64,000 nucleotides of DNA from DASWDH01 sp035318505. GTDB lineage: Bacteria > Myxococcota_A > Polyangia > Polyangiales > Polyangiaceae. Position numbers and translations under genes: made by a program. The stretch covers positions 1 through 64,000 of the forward strand of contig DATHEQ010000193.1 in NCBI GenBank assembly GCA_035318505.1. The letters run 5' to 3'. Below, piece by piece: positions 1-9,470 of this stretch; the first letter of the stretch is position 1; every line of letters starts with the position of its first letter. The notes under the pieces were generated by a model. That model worked only from the letters and a program-made list of their open reading frames with translations, ran no database searches and was not told the origin of the DNA.

Positions 1-11
1 TGGGGCGCTCT

Positions 12-665
12 TCATCGGGTATTGCGAGGTTGGATTGCATGATCAATTCCTAAGGGCGCGCCGGACATCACCAAGCGCGCGACGCCGCGCCAAATGTCGA
101 GGACGCGGTGGATTTCGTTGCTGTCGGGCGTGACCATCAAATCGAGGGCCAGCCCTTCTAAAAGGGCGAATGTGAAGGCAGGGGCGAGACCCCAGTACGG
201 GGCCGGGGCGTCGGGGCGCGGAAAAAGCTCCTGGAACGTGCGGGTGACGTTCGCCGTGAATCGTGTCGTCAAAAAAGCGACCTTCGGCTTGAGCAAGGGG
301 TCGGTGCGCGCCGCGACGGCGAGCTCGAGCCAGGCGTGAAACGTGGGTCCCGAGACCATGGACCAGAGGATGTCGACTGCGGCGGCGCCGCGGTCGGCAT
401 CCGCGGGCAGCTTGGCGAACGCGGCGCGAAATTCCTCGTCGCGGCGATCGAAAAGGTACGCCACTGCTTCGGTGACGAGCTCGGCTTTGGTGGGAAAGTG
501 ATGCAGCTGTGCGCCGCGGGAGACGCCGCCCCGCTCGGCGATTTCGGTCGTCGTCGTGCGCGCGTAGCCGAGCTCGGCAAGGCACTCGAGCGTCGCATCG
601 AGCAAGCGCGCCTTGGTGGCCGCGCTGCGCTCTTCTTGCGTGCGACGTCGCGCGACAGCCGTCAT
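12..665 (-). CDS. TetR/AcrR-family transcriptional regulator
   Basis: 217-residue one-component repressor. The N-terminal third (about residues 15-63) is a TetR-type helix-turn-helix: an Arg-rich start, then RLLDATLECLAELG, TTTTEIAERGGVS and the recognition-helix end LHHFPTKAELV. The C-terminal two-thirds is the all-helical ligand-binding and dimerisation domain, whose ligand cannot be read from sequence. The length is typical of the family. A near-palindrome 31 bp upstream of the start (697-718) is a likely autoregulatory site. The next gene clockwise is the housekeeping cmk, so a regulated target may lie beyond the left edge of the window. Confidence 0.9.
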   Translation of the reverse strand: MTAVARRRTQEERSAATKARLLDATLECLAELGYARTTTTEIAERGGVSRGAQLHHFPTKAELVTEAVAYLFDRRDEEFRAAFAKLPADADRGAAAVDILWSMVSGPTFHAWLELAVAARTDPLLKPKVAFLTTRFTANVTRTFQELFPRPDAPAPYWGLAPAFTFALLEGLALDLMVTPDSNEIHRVLDIWRGVARLVMSGAPLGIDHAIQPRNTR

Positions 666-696
666 GCGGATGAGGCTGTCTTAAGCGATAGCAAAG

Positions 697-718
697 AAAC
701 AGTCAAGACTGATTGTTT
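697..718. promoter_or_regulatory. Probable TetR operator
   Basis: 22-bp imperfect inverted repeat with 9-nt arms AAACAGTCA and TGATTGTTT, one mismatch, 4-nt centre. Nested inside it is a second, perfect repeat, CAGTC-AA-GACTG. Size and AT-rich ends fit operators of AcrR/QacR-like TetR proteins, and it sits just upstream of the tetR-family gene that ends at 665. That this regulator binds it is inference from position and symmetry. Confidence 0.5.
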
Positions 719-813
719 GCTGGATGGGCGTAACCATTTGTATTCGCACATCAACACAAGGAGATGGCACGTTGTCGCGCAAAGGGAAACGGCAATGGTA
801 GGCTGCGGCCCAC

Positions 814-1506
814 ATGCGAGCCCGACCCATCGTGGCGATCGACGGACCGGCGGGGGCAGGCAAAAGTACGGTAGCCCGCCAGCTCGCCGACCGGCTCGGA
901 TTCACACTTGTCGACACGGGCGCGCTCTATCGCGCCGTCGCGCTTGCTGCGCAGCGCGCCAGCGTCGCTTGGGACGACGAACCCAAGGTGGTCGAAGTGG
1001 CGCGACGCGTGGAAGCAGCACGCTCGCTCGAGCTGGTTCCAGATGCCGAAAAGGGCGTGCGCGTGATGCTCGAAGGGCAAGACGTGAGCGACGCCATCCG
1101 CACCGCGGACATGGGCATGGGCGCGAGCCGCGTTTCGGCGATAGGCGGCGTGCGTGCGGCGCTGCTCGATCTGCAGCGGCAGGCCGGCGAAAAGGGTGGC
1201 GTCGTTCTCGAGGGCAGGGACATCGGCACCGTCGTTTTTCCCGACGCGGAGGTGAAGTTTTTTCTGACCGCGTCGCCCGACGTCCGCGCCAAGCGACGTT
1301 ACGAGGAGCTCGTTTTGCGCGGGCAGACGGTCGACTATGCGGCGACACTCGCCGAGGTGAAGGCACGCGACGAAAACGACACCAATCGGCCCATCGCGCC
1401 GCTTCGGCGCGCCGCTGACGCCGTCCTCGTCGATTCTTCGGACCGAGCGGTGGAAGATATCGTCGAAGAAATGGCGCAGCGCGTGTCGACCGCGATGCGC
1501 GCGTGA
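814..1506 (+). CDS. cmk: Cytidylate kinase
   Basis: 230-residue (d)CMP kinase that transfers phosphate from ATP to CMP/dCMP in the cytoplasm. The P-loop GPAGAGKST lies at residues 11-19, followed by the conserved LVDTGALYRAVAL segment that contacts CMP, the EGRDIGTVVFPDA motif in the middle, and the lid-region Arg residues (RAKRRYEELVLRG). Length is standard for bacterial Cmk. The position two genes upstream of rpsA matches the widely conserved cmk-rpsA neighbourhood, here separated by a lipoprotein gene. The stop overlaps the next start (TGATG), suggesting coupled translation. Confidence 0.96.
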   Translation: MRARPIVAIDGPAGAGKSTVARQLADRLGFTLVDTGALYRAVALAAQRASVAWDDEPKVVEVARRVEAARSLELVPDAEKGVRVMLEGQDVSDAIRTADMGMGASRVSAIGGVRAALLDLQRQAGEKGGVVLEGRDIGTVVFPDAEVKFFLTASPDVRAKRRYEELVLRGQTVDYAATLAEVKARDENDTNRPIAPLRRAADAVLVDSSDRAVEDIVEEMAQRVSTAMRA

Positions 1507-2450
1507 TGCTTCTCGCGCGCGTCGCGGCGGCGCTGCTGCTCTGCTCGCTGCTCACTGCGTGCCGCGCGTCGCCGGTACCGAGCGGGCCTCGCGCCGAACG
1601 CGCGCGCGCGACATCGCCGGCAGAACTCCTTCCCGACGATCTCGATTTCGTCGTCCGCATCGACGTGGCGCGCATTCGGCAAAATCCCGCATTGGCAGGC
1701 GTCGTTCGCGATCTCGCCAAAACCAAGCAATCCGAGCTTCTCTCGTCGATCCATGCGGCGCTCGGCGAAGCGTCCGCGGTGTGGGCGGGCACGCGCTGGA
1801 TGAGCGACGGGTTTCACGGCGACGGCGTCGTCGCCCTCGAAGGCCCGCCCGGTAGCGACAGCGCGGACATGGCTCGGCCGACGATGCAGGCACCGCTGCG
1901 ACGCATTGCGACGCCGGCGCCAGATATCGAAGCTTTCGAACGACCAGCGAACCGGGGCGAGGCCGCGCTGGAAATCGTGATGGGAGGCCACGGCGTCGTC
2001 TTGGCGACGGCCGCGGAGGCCGACGCCGTGCTGCGCGTGCTGCGTTCCGGTCCTGACGAGGGGCGCCTCGAGCCGCCGGCGCGTGGCCTCGTGTCGTTTG
2101 CCGGGCGGCTGCGGGGCGGCGCGCCATTCGGTGTCGCCTCGACGGGCATCATGCGCGGGTTGGGCGACGGGCTCGTTGGCTACGCAGGGTCGCTCGAGGA
2201 AGCGGAGTCATCGACCGCGCCAGACGCGGGGGCAGCCACGACGGCAATCGAGGTCGAAGCGACGCTCGTTTATGCGTCGGCGGCGGAGGCGGCGAGCGCC
2301 GGAAAGCATGCAAAGCAAGCAATCGAACGGCTGGGGCTCGCGGGCGGCGTCCTCGAAAGGCTGGCCAATTCCGTGAAGTTGAACGAGACTGGCGCGTCCG
2401 TGAACGTGAGGGCGACCCTCCCTTTTGCTTGGTTGGCCGAGCTGCACTAA
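1506..2450 (+). CDS. Conserved lipoprotein of unknown function
   Basis: 314 residues. An N-terminal signal peptide ends in the lipobox LLTAC (Cys about residue 19), so the product should be lipid-anchored. The mature part begins with a Pro/Arg/Ala-rich linker and then a segment, SPAELLPDDLDFVVRIDV, often seen in myxobacterial lipoproteins whose function is unknown. No catalytic motif is visible. I chose the ATG at 1506, which overlaps the cmk stop by one base; a GTG directly before it adds one residue. Being sandwiched between cmk and rpsA suggests co-transcription with housekeeping genes rather than a functional link. Confidence 0.8.
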   Translation: MLLARVAAALLLCSLLTACRASPVPSGPRAERARATSPAELLPDDLDFVVRIDVARIRQNPALAGVVRDLAKTKQSELLSSIHAALGEASAVWAGTRWMSDGFHGDGVVALEGPPGSDSADMARPTMQAPLRRIATPAPDIEAFERPANRGEAALEIVMGGHGVVLATAAEADAVLRVLRSGPDEGRLEPPARGLVSFAGRLRGGAPFGVASTGIMRGLGDGLVGYAGSLEEAESSTAPDAGAATTAIEVEATLVYASAAEAASAGKHAKQAIERLGLAGGVLERLANSVKLNETGASVNVRATLPFAWLAELH

Positions 2451-2460
2451 AGTAAGCGCT

Positions 2461-2490
2461 TCGCTTTCGCTCAAGGGGATGCGAAAGTGA
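2461..2490 (+). terminator. Hairpin after the cmk-lipoprotein pair
   Basis: A 10-bp stem (2461-2470 with 2481-2490, one G-U pair) closes a 10-nt loop, starting 10 nt after the lipoprotein stop. No T-run follows, so it is either a weak or factor-assisted terminator or an mRNA 3'-end stabiliser. A second hairpin follows directly (CGGTCC 2491-2496 with GGACCG 2512-2517). Confidence 0.4.
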
Positions 2491-2777
2491 CGGTCCGGGT
2501 TCTCGCCGAGAGGACCGACGCGTCGTCCGGGTTTGCCGCCCTCCCGGGTACCACGCGATTTTCATCAGGTTTGACTCGGCATCGTTCTTGCGGTACTGCC
2601 GCCCCGCCTTGGCACTTCTTGCCACGGTCGTTCGTGCGGCGATCGGGCGGTGAGGCTTGAAACGGTTTGTATGCGCGCGGCGCTCGTTCCCCGGTGGGAG
2701 CGCGCCGAAACAGGGTTGATGCGCTTTCCTAGCAGCGCGAAACCCACGAAATTCCGAAAGACGAAGAGGAACCAGAG
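2491..2777 (+). promoter_or_regulatory. rpsA upstream region and leader
   Basis: This untranslated stretch should hold the rpsA promoter and 5' leader. Inverted repeats seen: CGGTCC/GGACCG (2491-2517), TGGCA/TGCCA (2610-2624) and GCGCTC/GAGCGC (2680-2703). In E. coli, S1 represses its own translation through leader hairpins, so the last stem, about 75 nt before the start, is a candidate for similar control. No convincing -35/-10 pair was found by eye. Confidence 0.3.
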
Positions 2778-4490
<1,713 letters not shown>

Positions 4491-4508
4491 AGGGGGACGG
4501 CGCGGATC

Positions 4509-5030
4509 GTGTCCGAACCGCTCTGGGCGCCTTGGAGGATGGAGTACATCCTCTCCAAGAAAGAGGGGGGGTGCATCTTCTGCACCTACGCGGAGGCGGA
4601 CGAGGTCGTGTTCGCCCGCGAGCATGTGCTGGTCGCCACGGACGAGGCTTTCGTCCTTCTCAATAAATACCCGTTCGCCGCGGGACACCTTTTGGTGGTT
4701 CCGCGGCGTCATGTGGGGGAGCTCGAGCTGCTCAGTGACGTCGAGCACGACGCGCTCTTTCGCTTGACCCGGGATGCCGCGACGCGGCTGCGGCGCGCCG
4801 TTTCGTGCCAAGGTCTCAATGTCGGTTTGAACCTCGGCAAATCGGCGGGAGCGAGCCTCGGCGAGCACCTGCATGTGCACATCGTGCCGCGTTGGGACGG
4901 GGACACGAATTTCATGCCCGTGCTTGCCGACGTGCGGGTGATGCCGCAGCACCTACAAGCAACGTTCCAGCACCTTTATCCCTTTTTTCTCGACATCCCC
5001 GGCCGGCGCGCCGGCCGGCCCGCGCCGTGA
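4509..5030 (+). CDS. HIT-family nucleotide hydrolase/transferase
   Basis: 173-residue histidine-triad protein. The catalytic motif HLHVHIVPRW (His120, His122, His124) is intact; in this superfamily the middle His attacks the alpha-phosphate of nucleotide substrates such as AMP conjugates or Ap4A. A CxxC pair (Cys22, Cys25) near the start is the zinc site seen in Ap4A-phosphorylase-like bacterial HIT proteins, which also begin with a WxPWRMEYI-type segment as here. It begins with GTG 18 nt after the rpsA stop, so probably shares its transcript. The C-terminal tail is encoded by a near-perfect GC palindrome around 5001-5016. Confidence 0.88.
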   Translation: MSEPLWAPWRMEYILSKKEGGCIFCTYAEADEVVFAREHVLVATDEAFVLLNKYPFAAGHLLVVPRRHVGELELLSDVEHDALFRLTRDAATRLRRAVSCQGLNVGLNLGKSAGASLGEHLHVHIVPRWDGDTNFMPVLADVRVMPQHLQATFQHLYPFFLDIPGRRAGRPAP

Positions 5031-5094
5031 CATCGCGGGCGATGATCTGGCGAGGACCCATCAGCGGCGCTAGAGGTATCGGTGGGGCGGCTGC

Positions 5095-6504
5095 ATGACG
5101 GAGATCATCATTCAGCGGACTCGTCGCCCAGCGCGGGTCGTCTTCCTCGCGGTGTGGGGCCTGGCAACGCTGGCCGTGCTTCTCGCCGCGCGCGAGATCC
5201 TCTTGCCGTTCATTCTGGCCATCGTGGTGGCCTACGTGCTGATGCCAGCCGTCGAACGGGTAGAGACGTGGCGCGTACCGCGCTGGAGTGCGGTGATTTT
5301 GGTTTACGTGGTGACGGTGGGGGGCATGTACGCGTCCCTGGCCGCCATGGCCCCGCGGCTCGGTCTCGAGATGCGTGGCCTTCTGCGCGAGCTGCCGGCG
5401 ATGGCTGCCACCATCCGCGACGAGCACGTGCCGTCGATGCGCCGCTGGCTTTCCAATTTGACCGGCGTGTCGCCCCCGTCGCCTGCGGCGGAGGTGCCGC
5501 CGTCGATGTCGCGCTCGATGCGCCTCGTTCCACGGAACGACGGGACGTTCGAGCTCGACCTCGGGCCGGGGATCGAGGTGCATCAGGTCGGCGAAGGGCG
5601 CTGGAAGATCGAAGAACCGCCGGAAACGGAGGAACGATCGTTCGAGCCCGGCAAGTTCATGTCCGACGCCGTATCCAAAACCATCACCTACGTTCAGCGC
5701 AACACGATGGAGGTCATTCGGCTCGGAAGGTCCATCGTTACCGCGGTCTCGCGGGCGATCTTCATCTTCTTCATGACGCTGATGCTGGCCGCCTACATGA
5801 TGATCACGCGCGAGCGCATCATGGGTTTTTTCCGCTCCCTCGTCTTTCCGGACGCGCGTCGCTCGTTCGATTTGCTGTTAGCGCGCATGGACCGCGGATT
5901 GTCCGGCGTGGTGCGCGGGCAAATGCTGATCTGCGTCGTCAACGGGGTGCTCTCGGCGATCGGATTTTGGATCTTCGACCTGAAGTACTGGCCGATCTTG
6001 GCCATTTTGGCGGGCGTGATGTCGCTCGTGCCGATTTTTGGGTCGATTCTGAGCTCGATCCCGATCGTCGCCATTGCGCTGACCCAATCGCTCGGTGTCG
6101 CAGTCGAGGTCCTGCTCTGGATTGTGGGGATCCATCAGATCGAAGCGAATTTGCTCAATCCGAAGATCATCGGTGATCAGGCCAAGATCCACCCCGTCTT
6201 GGTGGTGTTTTCTCTGCTCGTGGGGGAGCATTTCTTCGGTCTGGCCGGCGCTCTGCTCGCCGTCCCCGTGTTTTCGATCGCGCAGAGCCTGTTTCTCCAC
6301 TTTCGGTACATCACCTTCGGCGACGATGCTCCGCCGGACAGCTTCTTTCCTCCGGCCGCCCACTTTGCCACGCCGCGGCCACCGGGCGTGGGCGAGCGGG
6401 CGTCGTCGGGTGGGCCCGCCGCCGAGCGCGTCTCGTCGAGTGGACCCGCGTCGCCGAGCGGTCCGGTGTCCTCGGGTGGACCGGCGTCGGAAGGAATCGG
6501 CTAG
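5095..6504 (+). CDS. AI-2E/PerM-family membrane transporter
   Basis: 469-residue polytopic inner-membrane protein of the AI-2E transporter (PerM/TqsA/YdiK) family. Two N-terminal hydrophobic segments (about residues 15-60) are followed by a long soluble insertion (about 100-205) and then a run of membrane helices to about residue 410, with the family's typical SLVPIFGSILSSIPIVAIAL and VLLWIVGIHQIEANLLNPKI segments. Family members export small molecules or move ions; the substrate here cannot be inferred and the AI-2 name is historical. The last 45 residues are a Ser/Gly/Pro-rich repetitive tail (SSGGPA-like units), likely disordered and cytoplasmic. Confidence 0.88.
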   Translation: MTEIIIQRTRRPARVVFLAVWGLATLAVLLAAREILLPFILAIVVAYVLMPAVERVETWRVPRWSAVILVYVVTVGGMYASLAAMAPRLGLEMRGLLRELPAMAATIRDEHVPSMRRWLSNLTGVSPPSPAAEVPPSMSRSMRLVPRNDGTFELDLGPGIEVHQVGEGRWKIEEPPETEERSFEPGKFMSDAVSKTITYVQRNTMEVIRLGRSIVTAVSRAIFIFFMTLMLAAYMMITRERIMGFFRSLVFPDARRSFDLLLARMDRGLSGVVRGQMLICVVNGVLSAIGFWIFDLKYWPILAILAGVMSLVPIFGSILSSIPIVAIALTQSLGVAVEVLLWIVGIHQIEANLLNPKIIGDQAKIHPVLVVFSLLVGEHFFGLAGALLAVPVFSIAQSLFLHFRYITFGDDAPPDSFFPPAAHFATPRPPGVGERASSGGPAAERVSSSGPASPSGPVSSGGPASEGIG

Positions 6505-6576
6505 CTGTAGGTCAGGTATCAGCAGAGGCCTCGCGGATCGCTGGAACCTACGGGCGAGGGGCGCTATGAAGCCCGC

Positions 6577-7452
6577 GTGAGTAAGCCCGTCAGTCGATCC
6601 TCGAGCCCGCCCAAGGCGTCCAAACCGGCGCCGGACCCCATGGCAGCGCTCACGCTGAAGGGTCTCGGCCTTCGCGTGGGGCTGCCCCTGCTCGGGTTCT
6701 GGATCGTCGCCATCGTCATCGGCCGCGCCTGGGCATTCGCCGGTATGGCCGTGGTGACCCTGGCGGCGGCCGCGCTCGTCTTGTGGGCGATTCGGTTCGC
6801 CACCAAAACGCGCGCCGTCGCCGACATCGTCAAAGCCGCCGATACGCCGCAAGCGCGCAAAGAGGCGCTCTCCAAGCTGGAGACCGATTTCAAAAAAGGG
6901 GACACGGCCGCCATCTTCGCCAAAGCGCAGCTTCAGCTGCACGAAGATCCACGCGTGGCCTTGCAGACGCTCGAACAGATCGATCTCGCCAAGGTGATGG
7001 CGCCGATCGCCGACGAGGCGCGGGCGCAAAGGGCGATGATCCATCTCATGCTCGGCGAGGCGGAACGGGCTCGGCAGCTCGTCGACAACATCGACTTATC
7101 GCGCCATCAGCAAGCGAAAACGCGGGCCACCTTGGTCACCGTGATCGGCGAAGCATGGGCGCGCACGGGCCAGGGGAAAAAGGCGCTCGACACGTTGAGC
7201 GTTTTCGATCCGGAGGATCCGGAGTTCGGCGATCTGAAAGCGCAGCTCTACCGCGCGCTCGCCTTTTCGTATGCCGCGGTCAACGACACCAAAGGCATTC
7301 GCAAAGCGCTGCGCAAGATGCTCGAGATCAATCCCCAGCTTCTCGGCGGATTCTTGGTGAAGAAGGTTCACCCGCTGCTCGAGCGAGAAGCCAAAGAGAT
7401 GCTGAAGCGGTCGGGAGCAGTTCCGAAGAAGATGGTCGTGAAGCGTATGTAG
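6577..7452 (+). CDS. Membrane-anchored TPR-like protein
   Basis: 291 residues of unknown specific function. After a Ser/Pro/Lys-rich cytoplasmic start, two hydrophobic helices (about residues 30-75) form a membrane hairpin. The remainder is helical with degenerate tetratricopeptide features (LQTLEQIDLAKV, ARAQRAMIHLMLGEAERA, ALAFSYAAVNDTKGIRKAL). Such proteins normally scaffold complexes at the inner membrane. Start GTG at 6577. It converges on the sctV-type gene with only 6 nt between the two stops, so transcripts from the two strands must overlap or terminate inside coding sequence. Confidence 0.75.
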   Translation: MSKPVSRSSSPPKASKPAPDPMAALTLKGLGLRVGLPLLGFWIVAIVIGRAWAFAGMAVVTLAAAALVLWAIRFATKTRAVADIVKAADTPQARKEALSKLETDFKKGDTAAIFAKAQLQLHEDPRVALQTLEQIDLAKVMAPIADEARAQRAMIHLMLGEAERARQLVDNIDLSRHQQAKTRATLVTVIGEAWARTGQGKKALDTLSVFDPEDPEFGDLKAQLYRALAFSYAAVNDTKGIRKALRKMLEINPQLLGGFLVKKVHPLLEREAKEMLKRSGAVPKKMVVKRM

Positions 7453-7458
7453 CGCGCC

Positions 7459-9456
7459 TTACGCGACGCCTTTCAGCGTGGCTTTGGCGACGGGCCGCAG
7501 GGAAATCTCCGGCAGAAGTTCCGCAAAGGAGACCACCGTCGTGTCGGGGAGCTCGACTTCGATGAGTTTTCGGACGAAGCGGCGGATGTCCGGCTGGGTG
7601 AGCACGACGGTCACCGAGACGGTGCTTCCTCCATGCGCCGTACTGCCGTCGGAGATGGCGCGCCGAATGGCGGCCACGATGTCGCGCCCCGCCGCCGGAG
7701 CGAGCGCGAGAAAGCTTCCCGAGGTGGTCTTGGTGATGGCATGCCGGACGGTTTCTTCGATCGCGGCATCGAGCAGGCAAACCGAGAGCTCCCGCCGGCC
7801 ACCGGTGAGTTTGTAGGTGGTGGCGCGACGAAGCTGGCTTCGCACGAATTCGGTGAGGTTGAGCGGATCCTTCTCGGTGGCGGCCACCATCGACAACGCT
7901 TCGAGGATCGTTCGCAGATCGCGGATGGCGACGCGCTCCTCGACGAGACGGCGCAGCACATCGGCGAGAAGCGCGAGCGTCACTGGTTTTGGAAGGGTCT
8001 GGCGCACGAGCGCGGGCGCGATTTGCTCGAGCTGATCGAGCAGGAGCTGCGTCTCGGCGATACCCATGAAATCCGCGGCGCGCGCCCGCAAAAGGGCCAT
8101 GGCCGCCGCTTCGAGCTCGACGAGGGCTTCGTTAGCGGTAACCTCGGTCGTCACCGCCATCACCTGGGCCGGGATTTCGAAAAGGGAGAGGACGATGTGG
8201 CGCTCGGGAAGGGTATCGACGACGCGCACGCGTGCGGCGGGAAGCGGAACGCCGAGCTCGGCAAAGATCCGCTCCCGAACTCGTTGCGCGACGTTGAAGG
8301 CGCCCGGCCGTACGACATCGTCGCCCCGCGACTCGTCCTCGAGGAGCGCGGCAAAGTCGCGACTCACGTCGATGGTGAAGGGGACGACCATGGGCAAGAA
8401 AACCGGACCCCGTCGGACCGCGGTGCTTGCCCGGGGCGGCTCTGCAGCGGCGCGGCGCGATTCGCTCCGGATCTGGCGCGTGCGCGCCTGCGCCGTGACG
8501 AGGAGCAGGACGCCCAAGAACGCGAAGGGGACGCCCGGGAGGCCGGGGACGGCGGCGAGTCCGAGAACGAACAGCCCCGCCACCTGCAGCGCCTTGGGAA
8601 TGCCGAGAACCTGGCTCGCCAGCTCGCGTCCGAGCGATCGGTCAGGTTCCTCGCTGGCGACGCGCGTGACGAGAATGCCGGCCGCCGTGGAAAGCACGAG
8701 CGCGGGAATCTGGGTCACCAGGCCGTCTCCGATGGTGAGCAGGCCATAGCGCTTCAATGCCGTCTCGAGGGCGAGACCGCGCTGGCCAACGCCGATGGCG
8801 AGTCCTCCCAGAATGTTGACGAAGGTGATGATGACCGAGGCGATGACGTCGCCTTTGACGAACTTGATGGCCCCGTCCATGGCGCCGTAAAAATGGGATT
8901 CGCGCGTGAGCTGCCGCCGTCGATGTCGCGCCTCATTTGCGTCGATGGCCCCGGAGCGCGCCTCGGCGTCGATCGCCATTTGCTTGCCGGGCATGGCGTC
9001 GAGCACGAACCGGGCGCCGACCTCCGCCACGCGCTCGGAGCCTTTGGCTATCACGACGAACTGAATAATGGTCAAGATGAGGAACACCACCGCGCCGACC
9101 ACGTAGTTGCCGCGCACCACGAACTGACCAAACGATCGGATCACCTCGCCGGCGTTGGCCTGGAGTAGGATGAGCCGGGTCGAAGAGACGTTCAGCGCGA
9201 GACGGAACAGCGTGGTGATGAGCAGGAGCGTCGGGAACGTCGCAATGCTGATCGCGTCCGGCACGTAGAGCACGACCATCAGGATGGCGATCGCTGCCGA
9301 CAAGTTGCCGGCCAGCAAGATGTCGAGGAGCCACGTCGGCAGTGGGACGACCATGAGTGCGACGATGAGCACCACCCCGACGGCGAGCCCCGCGTCGGCA
9401 CCGCCGAGCGCCGAGAGCGTCAACGAAGCGCGCAGGGGGCGAGACGGGGCGTTCAT
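7459..9456 (-). CDS. sctV: Type III export-gate protein, FHIPEP family (SctV type)
   Basis: 665-residue export-gate subunit. FlhA/SctV proteins form a nonameric ring at the base of flagellar or injectisome export machines. The N-terminal half is the membrane part with the FHIPEP signatures (LRLALNVSSTRLIL, then GARFVLDAMPGKQMAIDAEA and AAGILVTRVASEEP). The C-terminal half is the cytoplasmic domain. The C-terminal motifs ERVAIRDLRTILEAL and ETVRHAITKTTSGSFLALAP match SctV (injectisome) better than FlhA, though both share the family. I chose the ATG at 9456, which gives an N-terminus like known members. No other type III gene is in the window; the only partner is the FIST gene 14 bp upstream. 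Confidence 0.9.
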   Translation of the reverse strand: MNAPSRPLRASLTLSALGGADAGLAVGVVLIVALMVVPLPTWLLDILLAGNLSAAIAILMVVLYVPDAISIATFPTLLLITTLFRLALNVSSTRLILLQANAGEVIRSFGQFVVRGNYVVGAVVFLILTIIQFVVIAKGSERVAEVGARFVLDAMPGKQMAIDAEARSGAIDANEARHRRRQLTRESHFYGAMDGAIKFVKGDVIASVIITFVNILGGLAIGVGQRGLALETALKRYGLLTIGDGLVTQIPALVLSTAAGILVTRVASEEPDRSLGRELASQVLGIPKALQVAGLFVLGLAAVPGLPGVPFAFLGVLLLVTAQARTRQIRSESRRAAAEPPRASTAVRRGPVFLPMVVPFTIDVSRDFAALLEDESRGDDVVRPGAFNVAQRVRERIFAELGVPLPAARVRVVDTLPERHIVLSLFEIPAQVMAVTTEVTANEALVELEAAAMALLRARAADFMGIAETQLLLDQLEQIAPALVRQTLPKPVTLALLADVLRRLVEERVAIRDLRTILEALSMVAATEKDPLNLTEFVRSQLRRATTYKLTGGRRELSVCLLDAAIEETVRHAITKTTSGSFLALAPAAGRDIVAAIRRAISDGSTAHGGSTVSVTVVLTQPDIRRFVRKLIEVELPDTTVVSFAELLPEISLRPVAKATLKGVA

Positions 9457-9470
9457 GCGCGTCGCGATGG

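Noticed and set aside
5001..5016. GC palindrome as a terminator after the HIT gene
   Set aside because: It lies inside the coding sequence with no T-run, and is explained by Gly/Arg/Ala codons of the tail.
7633..9168. A 511-codon plus-strand frame opposite sctV
   Set aside because: The sctV reading frame has clear family motifs, and the antisense product is Arg/Glu/Gly-rich without any recognisable domain.
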